A stretch of 64,000 nucleotides of DNA, from contig JACKEP010000009.1 in the NCBI GenBank assembly GCA_020632915.1, forward strand, positions 124,001-188,000, given 5' to 3'. Made by a program: the position numbers and the translations under genes. Under the pieces are notes generated by a model. That model was not told where the DNA came from. It saw nothing but the letters and a program-made list of their open reading frames with translations, and did not search any database. Source of the DNA: Alphaproteobacteria bacterium (GTDB lineage Bacteria > Myxococcota_A > UBA796 > GCA-2862545). Of the stretch, positions 42,137 through 51,461 are shown piece after piece (within the stretch, counting starts at the first letter, position 1; each line of letters begins with the position of its first letter).

Positions 42137-42167
42137 GAAGGGACCGATCCGCTGGACCGGCCCCTTC
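42137..42167 (-). terminator. Rho-independent-like terminator of tRNA-Leu
   Basis: On the minus strand a 14-bp stem (two G-U pairs) around a 3-base loop lies 4 bases past the tRNA end, followed by GCTGCTTTCTC. Stem strength and position support termination of the tRNA transcript; read from the + strand it could also stop the hydrolase gene. Confidence 0.7.
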
Positions 42168-42171
42168 GGGA

Positions 42172-42255
<84 letters not shown>

Positions 42256-42343
42256 GCGGCCTCCCCCTCTGACCCGTTCGCGCGCGGCGTGCAAGGCGCA
42301 GGTGCACAGTCGGGCGCACGATCGGCAGGTCCACGTCACGAGG

Positions 42344-42372
42344 TTTCGAATGCGTGACGCGTCGGCTACCCT
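42344..42372 (+). promoter_or_regulatory. Putative promoter of the lipase-like lipoprotein
   Basis: TTTCGA (42344-42349), 17-bp spacer, TACCCT (42367-42372), 22 bp before the ATG at 42395. Same boxes as upstream of the aminotransferase gene (10408-10436). Confidence 0.4.
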
Positions 42373-42394
42373 GCGCGGCCGCACGAGGTCCCGC

Positions 42395-44302
42395 ATGCGC
42401 TCCACCGTCCTGCTGCTCGCGCTCGCCGCCTGCACCGCCGGCCCCACCACCGACGACGTCGACGACACCGATGTCGACGCCGTGCTCGCCGACGATCTGC
42501 CCAACCCGATCGTCCCCGACGTGCCGCTGCTGCCGTGGCCGTCCGATCAGTACCTGATCCCCGACGCCACCTCGGCCACCGGGCGCCGGGTGTCGGTGCC
42601 CGAGGCGCTACTGCCGTCGGGGCTCACCCGCGCGATGTTCGCACGCGACGATGGGTTCTCCCGCGTCGTGCCGATCGTCACCTGGATGGCCGGCGGCTTC
42701 GACCCGTCCACGCTGCCCGACGCGACAGACTGGGCGGCCACCACGCGCGCCGACGCCACGGTGCAGCTGGTGGAGGTCGCCACGGGCACGCGCTGGCCCG
42801 CGATGGTCGAGGTCGACGCCACCGCGCGGGGCCCCGAGGACCAGACGCTGCTCGTCCGCCCCCACCGCGCGCTGACGCCCGAGACCACGTTCGCCGTGAT
42901 CGTCACCGACGGCGTGCACGCCGCCGACGGCAGCGTCCACACCGCCTCCGACGCGTTCGTCACCCTGCGGGACGGCCTCGACGACGACGACCGCGCCCTC
43001 TCCTCCTGGCGTCCCGCCTTCGCCACGCTGTCCACGCTGTTCGACGAGCTCGGCATCGAGCCGGCGCACGTGCTCCAGGCCTGGACGTTCACCACCCGGT
43101 CCGAGGGAGGCGTCATCGACCCGGGCATCGCCCTGCAGGACGCCGTGATGGACGCGTCCACGGCCGACTACACGCTCACGGGGCCGCTGACCGACACGTC
43201 GTGCGGCGACGCCTGCGTCGTCTACGAGGGCACGCTCACCGTGCCGTCGTTCCTCGACGCCGATCACCGCTTCGTGTTCGGTGACGACGGGCTGCCCACG
43301 CCCCAGGGCACCCTCGACGCCCCGTTCCTGGTCACGATCCCGAAGGTGATCACCGACACGCGTCCGGTGGTGCTCTTCGGCCACGGCTTCTTCAGCGGCA
43401 TCGAGGAGCCCACCTGGGGCAACCTGTTCGGCGGCCTGGAGACGTGGCAGATGGCCGCGGTCACCACCAAGTTCTACGGCTTCGCCGAGGAGGACCTCAT
43501 CGACAGCGCCGCGGTCCTCGGCGGGCGCCTGTACGATCTGGACACCATCGTCGACCAGCAGCTCCAGTCCCACGCCAACTTCACGATGGTCCACCGGCTG
43601 ATCACCGAGCGCCTCGCGGCGGCGCTGGAGGTCGACCTCGGCCAGGGGCCGCTGCACCCGCTGGACGGCACCCAGGTGCCCTACATGGGCATCTCCAACG
43701 GCGGCACCCAAGGCCTCGTGATGATGACCACGTCGCCGGTGCTCGACCGCGGCGGTCTCGTGGTCGCGGGTGGCGGCTGGTCGCACATGCTGCAGCGCGC
43801 CTCCCAGTGGAACGAGCTCGGCGCCTTGTTCTCGGCGAAGTTCCCCGACCACCGCAACCTGCAGCTCGCGATGTCGCTGCTGCAGCAGGTCTTCGACCCC
43901 GTCGACTCGCTCAACTACGTCGACCACCTGATCGACGACCGCCTGCCCGGCCGTCCCGCCGCGCCCGACCTGCTGCTCGTCGAGGCGGTCAACGACGCCC
44001 AGGTCGCCAACCTCGTCACCGACTGGGTGGCCGGCGAGGCGGGGTTCCCGCTCGTCACCCCCTCCCCGCGCACCCCGTGGGGGCTCGACAGCGTCACGGC
44101 CACCGAAGCGGACGACGTGCGCGTCGGCATGGAGATCTACGACCTGGGCGTGCCCGACAACCCCAGCGGCAACGTCGCCCCGGAAGAGAACGACGTGCAC
44201 GATCACGTGCGCCTGCTCGACAGCTACCGCACCCAGATGGGCACGTTCCTCGACAGCGGACGCGTCGTCCACCCGTGCGACGGGGCGTGCGACCCGGAGT
44301 GA
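42395..44302 (+). CDS. Lipase/esterase-like lipoprotein (paralogue-type of 1053-2885)
   Basis: 635 residues; signal MRSTVLLLALAAC with lipobox, then an Asp/Thr linker (TTDDVDDTDVDAVL). The N-terminal ~330 residues are beta-rich and match the bacterial virulence-factor lipase N-terminal type (NPIVPDVPLLPWPSDQYL, RFVVIVTDGV-like strands). The catalytic domain has LFGHGFFSG, nucleophile elbow GISNGG with Ser434, and a late VHDHVRLLD for the His. Same plan as the 1053 gene, but low obvious identity. Envelope-anchored esterase; substrate unknown. Confidence 0.75.
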   Translation: MRSTVLLLALAACTAGPTTDDVDDTDVDAVLADDLPNPIVPDVPLLPWPSDQYLIPDATSATGRRVSVPEALLPSGLTRAMFARDDGFSRVVPIVTWMAGGFDPSTLPDATDWAATTRADATVQLVEVATGTRWPAMVEVDATARGPEDQTLLVRPHRALTPETTFAVIVTDGVHAADGSVHTASDAFVTLRDGLDDDDRALSSWRPAFATLSTLFDELGIEPAHVLQAWTFTTRSEGGVIDPGIALQDAVMDASTADYTLTGPLTDTSCGDACVVYEGTLTVPSFLDADHRFVFGDDGLPTPQGTLDAPFLVTIPKVITDTRPVVLFGHGFFSGIEEPTWGNLFGGLETWQMAAVTTKFYGFAEEDLIDSAAVLGGRLYDLDTIVDQQLQSHANFTMVHRLITERLAAALEVDLGQGPLHPLDGTQVPYMGISNGGTQGLVMMTTSPVLDRGGLVVAGGGWSHMLQRASQWNELGALFSAKFPDHRNLQLAMSLLQQVFDPVDSLNYVDHLIDDRLPGRPAAPDLLLVEAVNDAQVANLVTDWVAGEAGFPLVTPSPRTPWGLDSVTATEADDVRVGMEIYDLGVPDNPSGNVAPEENDVHDHVRLLDSYRTQMGTFLDSGRVVHPCDGACDPE

Positions 44303-44315
44303 CCGGGCACGCGCC

Positions 44316-45788
44316 TCAGCCGCCGATGGCTGGCGCGGGCGCCGCCGCGGCCACGTCGAGCACGATGCTGAACATCACCTGCAGGCCGCGGCCGAGGTTG
44401 TCGACGTGGATGCGCTCGTCGTGGCCGTGCATGCCGCGCATCTCGTCGGTGGTGAACACGAACGGCGCGATCCCGTAGCAGTGGGCCCCGAGCGGGCGCA
44501 GCTCGCCGCAGTCGGTGCTGCCCGGCATGACGATGGGCCCGACGGCAGCGTCGGGGAAGTGGATCTGGAGCTGGCGCACCACCGCGTCGTAGACCGGGTC
44601 CTGCACGGGCGACACGGCGGCGGGGCTGTCGGCGATGCGCTCGAACCGGATGCCCGGCACGCCGTCGACCAGGGCCTCGAGCTCGCCCAGCATCTGCTCG
44701 CCGGTGACGCCGGGCAGCATGCGCACGTCGAGCTGGGCGAACACCTCGGACGGCACGACGTTGGGCGCCTGCGCGCCCCCGAAGCCGGTGACGTTGACGG
44801 TGTTGGTGAGCATGGCCTCACCCAGCGGGTTGGCCATGAACCGCGGCGCGGCCAGCGCCTTGGTGAGGGAGCGCGACCGAAGCACCGCGCCCGTGAGGCC
44901 GCCGGTGCGCTCGCCGATGGCGTGGGTGAACTGGAGGAGCTCGTCGCTCCACACGGGCTCGGGCTTGCGCGTGTCGAGCCGGGCGAGGGCCTGCTGCAGC
45001 CGCACAGGCGCGCTGTCGGGCATCGGCGTGGAGCCGTGTCCGGGCTCGCCCTCGGCCCACATCCGCAGCCACAGCGCCCCCTTCTCCGTGTAGGAGATGG
45101 CGAAGGTGGTCAGGCCGTCGAACAGGGCGCCGTCGACGCCCATGCCCCCCTCGTTGAAGATGTGGGCGCAGCCGAGCTCGTCCCAGTGGTTGGCGGCGAG
45201 GTCGCGCACGCCGAGGTTGTCGACCTCCTCGTCGCCCACGGCGAGCAGCACGACGTCGCGGCGAAGCGGCACGCCGAGGCGGTGGAGCCACACCATCGAG
45301 AGCAGCTCGACGACGCCGACGCCCTTCATGTCGAGCGCGCCACGGCCCCAGAGGTAGCCCTGGTCGTCGACGAGACCGGCGAACGGGTCCTGCTTCCAGT
45401 GCTCCCGCTCCACCGTGACCACGTCGATGTGCGACAGCAGGCACAGCGGCGGTTCCTGGGGCACGTCGGCCTTCAGCCGCGCGATGAGGTTGCTGCGGCC
45501 GGGCGCGAACGCGTAGGTGGTGACCTCGATCCCCTCGGCCGTCAGCAGGCCAGCGAGATAGTCGGCGCCGAGGGTTTCTCGTCCGGGCGGGTTGGAGGTG
45601 TCGATGGCCAGGTACGACGACAGCACCGACACCGCCTCGTCACGCGCTGCCTGCCAGTCCACCCGCGACACCCAGGACTGGCGCTCGGGGTGCGGGTCTT
45701 CCGGCGGCACGGGCGCGCGGGCCGCGCACGTCGCCAACACGGCCACTGCGACCCCCACCCCCAGCGCGCGCCACCCGATCCTGCCCAC
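44316..45788 (-). CDS. M20-family metallopeptidase lipoprotein
   Basis: 490 residues. The GTG start at 45788 follows GGAGAGCAGGAC and opens a hydrophobic signal ending LATC (a lipobox with Thr at -1, somewhat unusual). M20 zinc ligands are visible: LSHIDVV (His), GRGALDMKG (bridging Asp), GDEEVDN (general base Glu and ligand Glu), and GMHGHDERI near the end. A lid/dimerisation domain occupies the middle (EPGHGSTPMP). Resembles carboxypeptidase S/PepV-like enzymes that cut peptides or N-acyl amino acids; here anchored outside the cytoplasm. Confidence 0.85.
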   Translation of the reverse strand: MGRIGWRALGVGVAVAVLATCAARAPVPPEDPHPERQSWVSRVDWQAARDEAVSVLSSYLAIDTSNPPGRETLGADYLAGLLTAEGIEVTTYAFAPGRSNLIARLKADVPQEPPLCLLSHIDVVTVEREHWKQDPFAGLVDDQGYLWGRGALDMKGVGVVELLSMVWLHRLGVPLRRDVVLLAVGDEEVDNLGVRDLAANHWDELGCAHIFNEGGMGVDGALFDGLTTFAISYTEKGALWLRMWAEGEPGHGSTPMPDSAPVRLQQALARLDTRKPEPVWSDELLQFTHAIGERTGGLTGAVLRSRSLTKALAAPRFMANPLGEAMLTNTVNVTGFGGAQAPNVVPSEVFAQLDVRMLPGVTGEQMLGELEALVDGVPGIRFERIADSPAAVSPVQDPVYDAVVRQLQIHFPDAAVGPIVMPGSTDCGELRPLGAHCYGIAPFVFTTDEMRGMHGHDERIHVDNLGRGLQVMFSIVLDVAAAAPAPAIGG

Positions 45789-45879
45789 GTCCTGCTCTCC
45801 TGCCCAGCCGGTCGGCGGCTCCCGCGCGCGACACGCGACCGTAACCGACACCCGGTGCCATCGGGCCGTCCCCCGAGCA

Positions 45880-46746
45880 ATCGTCACAGCGGCGGCGGCC
45901 TTGCTCCTCGTCGCGTGCAAGCCGATCGCCGACGAGGTCGACACCACCGACGACGTCGACCAGCCCGACAGCGTCAGCGACGTGCTCGCCCTGTTCTGGA
46001 ACCGCGCGTTCGACGCCGACCGGCCCGACCTCGACGTCGCGGTGCAGGCGATGCTCGACCAGCTCGACGAGGACGCCCTGGCCGACGACCACGCCGAGGG
46101 GGGCCAGCGCCGCCTCACGGCCGACGATCTCGGCGCCGTCGACCTGTTCGCTCCCGAGGACGACGACGGCACCTGGGCGATGCCCGATCCCGACCTCGCC
46201 CGACCGGTGTTCATCGCCACCCGCTACACCTGCGACCTCGACACGCTGCAGGGCCTGCTCATCGCGCGCGATCAGCTCGCCCTGTACGACGAGGCCTACG
46301 AGACCTACGCGCGCACCTACACCACGTCCGACGCCGACTTCGTGGCGGGCACGGCCGACGCGCTGTCGTGGTCGGTGACGCTGACGAGCTCGTACCCGGG
46401 CGCGGGCAGCTTCACCGAGGACCTGCTGGGCGGCATCCGCCGCGCCCCGCTGCCTGCGCTGGAGGGCGTGGACCCGGCCGCCGACAGCTACCTCGTCACG
46501 CGCACCTGGCTGCCGTTCCCGGCCGCCCGCGACAACGACGCGATCGCGTTCGACCAGGACTACCAGCTCGAGATCTACGTGCCCTGGGGCGACGGCGAGA
46601 TCGTGCACCTGTACGGCATCTGGCGCCAGCTCGACACGCCGTTCGGGGACTTCGAGGGCGACCTCGTGAGCCGGCTCACCGTCAACAACCTCGTGCGCTG
46701 GGACGACCAGACCGAGACGCTGTGCGCCGAAGGCGCCGCGGACTGA
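45880..46746 (+). CDS. Lipoprotein with unclear start
   Basis: The frame reads into a lipoprotein signal (VTAAAALLLVAC), but no ATG, GTG or TTG precedes it closely; the coordinate given is an ATC. The nearest other candidate is a CTG at 45781, and an ATG at 45592 lies deep in the divergent M20 gene. The ~280-residue mature part has an Asp/Thr linker (DEVDTTDDVDQPD) and a beta-rich domain with one Cys pair (YTCDLD, TLCAEG). Function unknown. A small sequence error near 45.85 kb would explain the missing start. Confidence 0.55.
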   Translation: MVTAAAALLLVACKPIADEVDTTDDVDQPDSVSDVLALFWNRAFDADRPDLDVAVQAMLDQLDEDALADDHAEGGQRRLTADDLGAVDLFAPEDDDGTWAMPDPDLARPVFIATRYTCDLDTLQGLLIARDQLALYDEAYETYARTYTTSDADFVAGTADALSWSVTLTSSYPGAGSFTEDLLGGIRRAPLPALEGVDPAADSYLVTRTWLPFPAARDNDAIAFDQDYQLEIYVPWGDGEIVHLYGIWRQLDTPFGDFEGDLVSRLTVNNLVRWDDQTETLCAEGAAD

Positions 46747-46773
46747 ACGCCCGCGGCGACGGGGTCGCCACGG

Positions 46774-47985
46774 TCAGCGCAGGGTGACGTCGGCGCGCCA
46801 GATGCCCGTGGGGCCGCCCTGACCCTGGATCCACGACAGCTCGGGCCCCTCCGGGTCGGAGCTGTAGTTGTAGAGCACCCACTGATCGGTGCCCGCCTCG
46901 ACGGCGTCGGGAAAGCACGTGTCGCCCTTGCTCGGCAGGTCGTCGACCCAGGCGACGGTGCGGGTGTCGGGGTCGACCGTCCACAGGCTGCAGCGCTTGG
47001 GCGACTGCCAGTAGGTGCCCTGGTAGAGCACGTACTTCTCGGAGGTGGACAGGTCGTCCCGGCCGAGGTCGTAGTGCCCCTCCTCGGTGAGTGTGCGGCG
47101 GCCCACCAACCACACGCGGCCGCCGGACGCCAGCACGAGCGGCGAGTCGTACTTGCGGGGGTCGGCCGCGCAGGTCCACGTGCCGAGGTCGTCGGCTGGC
47201 GCCGTGCACACCTTGGAGCCGTAGCCGTCGTCGTCGCCCGCCTCGTTGCGCACCACCGCGACGAGGCTGCCGTCGTCGAGGAGGACGGCGCTGGTCTCCG
47301 ATCCGCCGCCGGTGAGCACCACGCCGTCGCCCGCAGGCGTGGGGTGGGCAGGCTCCCAGGTCAGGCCGTCGTCGGAGGCCAGCCAGTAGATGTCGATCTC
47401 GGCGCCCTCGAGGGCGTACACGTCCTCCCCGCCGACGTAGCCGAACAGGCTCCACCGGCCGTCGCCGATGTCGCGGATGCGCCAGGCGACGAGGCCCTCG
47501 GGGCCGACGGACTCCGGCTCGGTCCAGTCGTCGATGCCGTGACGGATGCTGCGCTTGACGCCACCCGGCTCGAAGTCGAGCGGGTTGGTGCCGAGGATGG
47601 CGAAGTACAGGGCGAGACCTTCGTCGGTGGGCACCAGGTGGGGCTCGCGCACGTCGCGCCCGACGGCGAAGTGGCCCTCGTAGCGCCAGGTGATCTCGTC
47701 CTCCGACGACACCACCCACATCTCGGCGTCTTCGCTGGCGAAGTGGTTGGGCGCCGACCGGAACGCCAGCCACAGGCGCCCGTCCCAGCGCGCGATGGCG
47801 AGGTTGTTGTTGCCCGCCTGGGGGGTGACGTCGGCGGGCAGCCCTGGCCCGGGCACCACCTGCGTCACACCGGCCACGATGGCCTCGGCGGTCGCGGGGG
47901 TGTCGTCGGTCGAGGCCGGCGGAGCGCAGGCAGGCAGCGCCCAGAGCGCCGAAAGCAGCGGGATCAGACCAGGGGCAGCGCGCAC
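46774..47985 (-). CDS. Beta-propeller (sialidase/glycosidase-like) lipoprotein
   Basis: 403 residues. The GTG start at 47985 lies five bases after GGGAGGTGA and gives a lipobox signal (LWALPAC). The rest is repeated beta-blades with Asp-box-like turns (NNNLAIARWDGRLWLAFRS, SSEDEITWRYEGH, ASDDGLTWEPAHP, GGRVWLVGRRT), as in sialidase-like or five-bladed glycosidase propellers. The SDDGLTW type repeat fits the Asp-box S-x-D-x-G-x-T-W. Catalytic residues were not identified. Likely binds or cleaves glycans at the envelope. Confidence 0.75.
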   Translation of the reverse strand: MRAAPGLIPLLSALWALPACAPPASTDDTPATAEAIVAGVTQVVPGPGLPADVTPQAGNNNLAIARWDGRLWLAFRSAPNHFASEDAEMWVVSSEDEITWRYEGHFAVGRDVREPHLVPTDEGLALYFAILGTNPLDFEPGGVKRSIRHGIDDWTEPESVGPEGLVAWRIRDIGDGRWSLFGYVGGEDVYALEGAEIDIYWLASDDGLTWEPAHPTPAGDGVVLTGGGSETSAVLLDDGSLVAVVRNEAGDDDGYGSKVCTAPADDLGTWTCAADPRKYDSPLVLASGGRVWLVGRRTLTEEGHYDLGRDDLSTSEKYVLYQGTYWQSPKRCSLWTVDPDTRTVAWVDDLPSKGDTCFPDAVEAGTDQWVLYNYSSDPEGPELSWIQGQGGPTGIWRADVTLR

Positions 47986-47987
47986 GT

Positions 47988-48494
47988 TCACCTCCCGGGG
48001 GACGACCGGTGGGTAGCCCGAGCCTGCCACGGACGCAGCGAGGTGTCACCGGGGACGTACAGCGGGTGGCGCGGCGCTCCCTGGGCGGTGACGCCGAGGA
48101 CGTGCCAGGCGCCGTCGGCGATCACGGCGTCGGCGCGCGCCCCGAGGCCGTGGTTGCCCCACGCCGCGACGGCCACGGGCGCCACGCGGCGCGCCGCCTC
48201 GAGCCAGCGATCGGCGTGACGCCCCACCGGATCGGCCGCGTCGCGCAGGCCCCGCGGGTCCGTGCTGCGCCACGCGTACAGGTTGGCGAGCAGCACGCCC
48301 CCGAAGCCCCACCGCCGGGCCAGCCCGATGCAACGGCGCGTGGTGGGATCGTCGACCGCCCCGTCCGCGATCGACGGGTTGAGGCCGACGACGACGACCC
48401 ATGGCAGGTGCCGGTCCCAGCGTCGGCCGAGCAGCCATCGGTACCGACCGCAGACCGACCGGACGCACCACCGCTCCACGTCCGCCCGCTCCAC
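47988..48494 (-). CDS. DUF1643-family protein
   Basis: 168 residues starting at the GTG at 48494 after GGGAGGCAGACC. Family signature PWVVVVGLNPSIADGAVDDPTTRRCIGLARRWGFGG, then NLYAWRSTDP and AWGNHGLGAR, typical of DUF1643, a protein family of unknown function common in phages and plasmids as well as chromosomes. Its stop TGA is part of the ribosome site GGGAGGTGA of the propeller gene, which tightly couples the two. Confidence 0.8.
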   Translation of the reverse strand: MERADVERWCVRSVCGRYRWLLGRRWDRHLPWVVVVGLNPSIADGAVDDPTTRRCIGLARRWGFGGVLLANLYAWRSTDPRGLRDAADPVGRHADRWLEAARRVAPVAVAAWGNHGLGARADAVIADGAWHVLGVTAQGAPRHPLYVPGDTSLRPWQARATHRSSPGR

Positions 48495-48561
48495 GGTCTG
48501 CCTCCCTCGATCCCGGACCACCGCGGCACCACCAGGGTGCAGCCGGTCCCGTCCGCGCCGA

Positions 48562-48589
48562 TTGTCGACCGGCGCGGTTCGGGTATCAT
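48562..48589 (+). promoter_or_regulatory. Promoter of the 48.6-50.7 kb operon
   Basis: TTGTCG (48562-48567), 16-bp spacer, TATCAT (48584-48589), 20 bp before the ATG at 48610. A good match to sigma70 for this GC content; drives the secreted protein and the overlapping ABC genes. Confidence 0.5.
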
Positions 48590-48609
48590 CCCGGCCTCCG
48601 GAGACCGCC

Positions 48610-49209
48610 ATGCTCGCCCTGCTCGCCCTGCTGACCCTGGGGACGCCCGCGGCACACGCCGACACGCCCGCCATGGAGGCGCACGAGCGCGGCGGCGTCC
48701 ACGTGGTGACGCCCGAGGGCTGGAAGGTGCTGATCGACCCCGAGATCCACAACATCACGGCGTCGGCGGGCATCACCACCACGATCACGATGTACTGGTA
48801 CGACTGGCAGCCCGGGATCACCCTGGACGAGATGCTCGACATCCTCGTCAAGACGGTCAACCAGACGCTGCCCATCGGCGAGGCCCACGAGCTCGACCGC
48901 GGGACGGTGCCCGGGATGGACACGCCCTGGGCACCCATCCGTGGCAAGCGCATGAACGCCGAGGTCGTCGCCCTCGGCTACACGATGAAGCTCGGTCTGG
49001 TCACGATCATCGAGGAGGACGCGCGCCGCGTGAGCGCAGCCTTCCTGGTGGCGCCACCCGAGGAGTTCGGCAAGCTCGACGGCCTCGACCTGCTCACCGA
49101 CGTGGTCCGCAGCCTCGCGCTCGACACCGATCCGCCGCTGCCGTGGCCCGCGTGGTGGAGCCGCCTGGAGACCCCGCCCGCGCTGGCGGCGGAGGCGACG
49201 GCACCGTGA
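48610..49209 (+). CDS. Secreted protein coupled to an ABC transporter
   Basis: 199 residues with a signal peptide (MLALLALLTLGTPAAHA) and a mature alpha/beta domain (GGVHVVTPEGWKVLIDPEIHNITAS, RVSAAFLVAPPEEFGKLDG). No family recognised. The stop overlaps the GTG start of the ABC ATPase (GTGA), so it is translated with the ABC-2 transporter and may be its periplasmic partner or a substrate. Confidence 0.7.
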   Translation: MLALLALLTLGTPAAHADTPAMEAHERGGVHVVTPEGWKVLIDPEIHNITASAGITTTITMYWYDWQPGITLDEMLDILVKTVNQTLPIGEAHELDRGTVPGMDTPWAPIRGKRMNAEVVALGYTMKLGLVTIIEEDARRVSAAFLVAPPEEFGKLDGLDLLTDVVRSLALDTDPPLPWPAWWSRLETPPALAAEATAP

Positions 49210-49970
49210 CGTCCCCGTCCTCTTCCTCCGCCTCCGCCTCCGCCGAGGTGGTGGCCCACATCGAGGGGTTGGTGCTCACCTACGGCCGCACGGCCGTGCT
49301 CGACGGCATCGATCTGGACGTGCGCGCGGGCGAGGTGCTCGGCCTGATGGGGCCCAACGGCGGCGGCAAGTCGACGCTGCTGCTCACGCTCGCCGGCCTG
49401 ATCCGTCCGACCGCCGGCTCCGTGCGCGTGCAGGGCACCCCCGCCCATCGCCTCGCCCTCGACGCCACCGGAAAGGTCGGCCTGATCACCACCACGCCGG
49501 GCCTATACCCGCTGCTCACCGGACGGGAGAACCTCGCGTTCTTCGGCGCGCTCTACGGTCTGTCGGCCGCGGAGGTCGAGGCCCGCACGGCCGGCTTCGT
49601 CGACCGCCTCGGGCTGCGGCCCCACCTCGACAAGCCCGCGTCCACCGGGTCGAGCGGCATGCAGCAGAAGCTGTCGATCGCCCGCGCGCTGCTGATGGAT
49701 CCGCCGCTGCTGCTCCTCGACGAGCCGACCGCCAACCTCGATCCGGTGTCGGCCGACGTCATCTACCAGACGGCGCGGGCCCACGCCGACGCCGGCAAGG
49801 CCGTCGTGTGGGTCACCCACGATCTGCACGCTGCCGAGGCGATCTGCGACCGCGTGGCGCTCGTGCGGCAGCGGGTGCTGCACGTCGCGTCGTTCACGGA
49901 CGTCCGCCAGCCCCCGGCGGCAGGACCGCTGCTCGCCGCGTGGCGACGCATCCTCGGAGACACGCTGTGA
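49206..49970 (+). CDS. ABC-2 type transporter ATPase (NatA-like)
   Basis: 254 residues from a GTG overlapping the previous stop. Walker A GPNGGGKST (~48-56), Walker B LLLDEPTANLDP, switch WVTHDLHAAEA. The signature SSGMQQKL departs from LSGGQ, as in NatA/CcmA-type members. GSVRVQ loop and a short C terminus. Powers the permease that begins at the GTGA overlap. Confidence 0.88.
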   Translation: MTSPSSSSASASAEVVAHIEGLVLTYGRTAVLDGIDLDVRAGEVLGLMGPNGGGKSTLLLTLAGLIRPTAGSVRVQGTPAHRLALDATGKVGLITTTPGLYPLLTGRENLAFFGALYGLSAAEVEARTAGFVDRLGLRPHLDKPASTGSSGMQQKLSIARALLMDPPLLLLDEPTANLDPVSADVIYQTARAHADAGKAVVWVTHDLHAAEAICDRVALVRQRVLHVASFTDVRQPPAAGPLLAAWRRILGDTL

Positions 49971-50741
49971 GCCGCCTGTGGATCATCGTGCGCCGCGAGA
50001 TGGTGGAGGGCCTCCGCCAGCGCTGGCTCGTCGTCACGCTCGCCACCGTGCTCGTGATCATCACGGTGGGCTCGCTCGGCCTGCTCTGGGTCATCGACAT
50101 GATCGTCGAGAACCCGAAGATGCAGGAGAAGCTGACGTTCTGGAGCGAGGTCTACGGCATGACCGTGTCGGACCCCGCCACGCAGCTCGCCGGGACCGTC
50201 GTGCCGTTCCTCGAAGCGCTCGTGTTCAACCAGCTGATGAGCATGACCGCGGTGATGGCGGGCCACGCCGCCCTGCACGATCGCCAGACCGGCACGCTGC
50301 CGTTCCTGCTGCTGGCGCCGATCCGCCGCTTCGAGCTGCTCGTGGGCAAGGTGCTCGGGGCGCTGTCGGTGCCCCTGCTGGTCTACGTCGCCATCGGTGG
50401 CGCCGCCTCGGTGGCCGCGACGTCGTTCGCGTCGGCCACGCCCAACGCCGCCTACCTGCCGCCGTCGGGGGGCTGGGTCGCGATGTTCCTCGTCGGCGCG
50501 CCGGTGTGGTCGGTGTTCACCGGCACGATCTGCGTGCTGGTCAGCTCGGTCGCGCGGGACGTCCGCACGGCGCAGCAGGCGTCGTGGGCGGTGGTGTTCT
50601 TCGCCACGTTCGTGCTGAGCCCGATCCTGGTGGGGCTGATGCCCTACGGGCCCGGGGCGGGTCTGCTCGTCGGCCGTCGGGCTGGAAAGCAGCGGTCAGT
50701 CGCCCGCGCCGCGGCTGATCGGGCGCGATCTGACGCGGTGA
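49967..50741 (+). CDS. ABC-2 permease (NatB-like), damaged 3' end
   Basis: GTG start overlapping the ATPase stop. About 230 residues are clean: N-terminal amphipathic helix and TM1 (WIIVRREMVEGLRQRWLVVTLATVLVIITVG), then further helices, PFLLLAPIRRFELLVGKVLGAL (the ABC-2 signature region), WVAMFLVGAPVWSV, and WAVVFFATFVLSPILVGLMP. From ~50,675 the frame degenerates; a plausible true C terminus, PRLIGRDLTR and stop, lies in another frame at 50741, and a last helix seems to be missing. The damage coincides with the start of the indel-rich block. Confidence 0.75.
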
Positions 50742-50824
50742 CGTCGTGGGCATCTCGCCCTGGACGCCGGGTTACGACTCACTGCCGTTTCCTTCCGCGA
50801 CGGAGCCCCCGGGAGATCCGCATC

Positions 50825-51390
50825 ATGCAGATGAACACCAAGGTCCTGCTGCCTGACGCCAAGGGAGACCCAGGCCGTCGATCTGACAGCTTCAGCGTTG
50901 CGCGACCGCATCGTGTTCCTGGGCACCCAGGTCAACAGCGACGGCCAACACGCTACCGGGTTGTTGCTCTACCTCGAGGCCATCGACGCCAAGAAGCCGA
51001 TCACGCCGTACATCAACAGCCCGGTGGCAGAAGGTCGTCGACGGCATGGCGATTCACGATAATCTCTGCAGCGCATCTTCGTGCCCGGTCCACGCCGTGG
51101 TCTCCGGCATGGCTTCGCCAGCATGGGCGCCAGGATCCTGTCAATATGAGCGCGGCCAGCGCGCCATCCTCAAGCACGGCGAGGTGCCGCTCCATTCAGC
51201 CGCCTTTGGCGGCGCGAGGGCCAGGCCACCGACATCGAGATCAGCACGCGGCGCCTGATGCGCATGAAGAAGATGCTGCTCACGCTCCTCGCCGAGAACA
51301 CCGACCAGCCCATGACAAGGTCCACGTAATCGCGGATCGCGACTACTGGATGGTGCGAAGAGTTGGAGTACGGCATCGTCGACGAAGATC
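50825..51390 (+). pseudogene. clpP: clpP, frameshifted (probable sequence error)
   Basis: The ATP-dependent Clp protease proteolytic subunit is readable across several frames: MQMNTKVLLPDAKG, then ALRDRIVFLGTQVNSD, GLLLYLEAIDAKKPIT, YINSP, KVVDGMAIHD, CPVHAVVSGMAS then ASMGA (active-Ser region), RAILKHGEVPLHSAAFG (active-His region), GQATDIEISTRRLMRMKK, LLTLLAENTDQP, YDKVHVIADRDYW and EYGIVDE. At least six indels separate these pieces, and several bases are missing after YINSP. In the cell this is almost certainly an intact ~190-residue protease subunit. No clpX or tig lies beside it, so it is a solitary or second clpP. Start ATG at 50825; exact end uncertain. Confidence 0.85.
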
Positions 51391-51461
51391 CCAGACTGCC
51401 GCCCGTCACCTGTGCGTCAGCCCGACGGCTGACCCGTCCGCTGCCCCTTCGTGGAGGTTCC

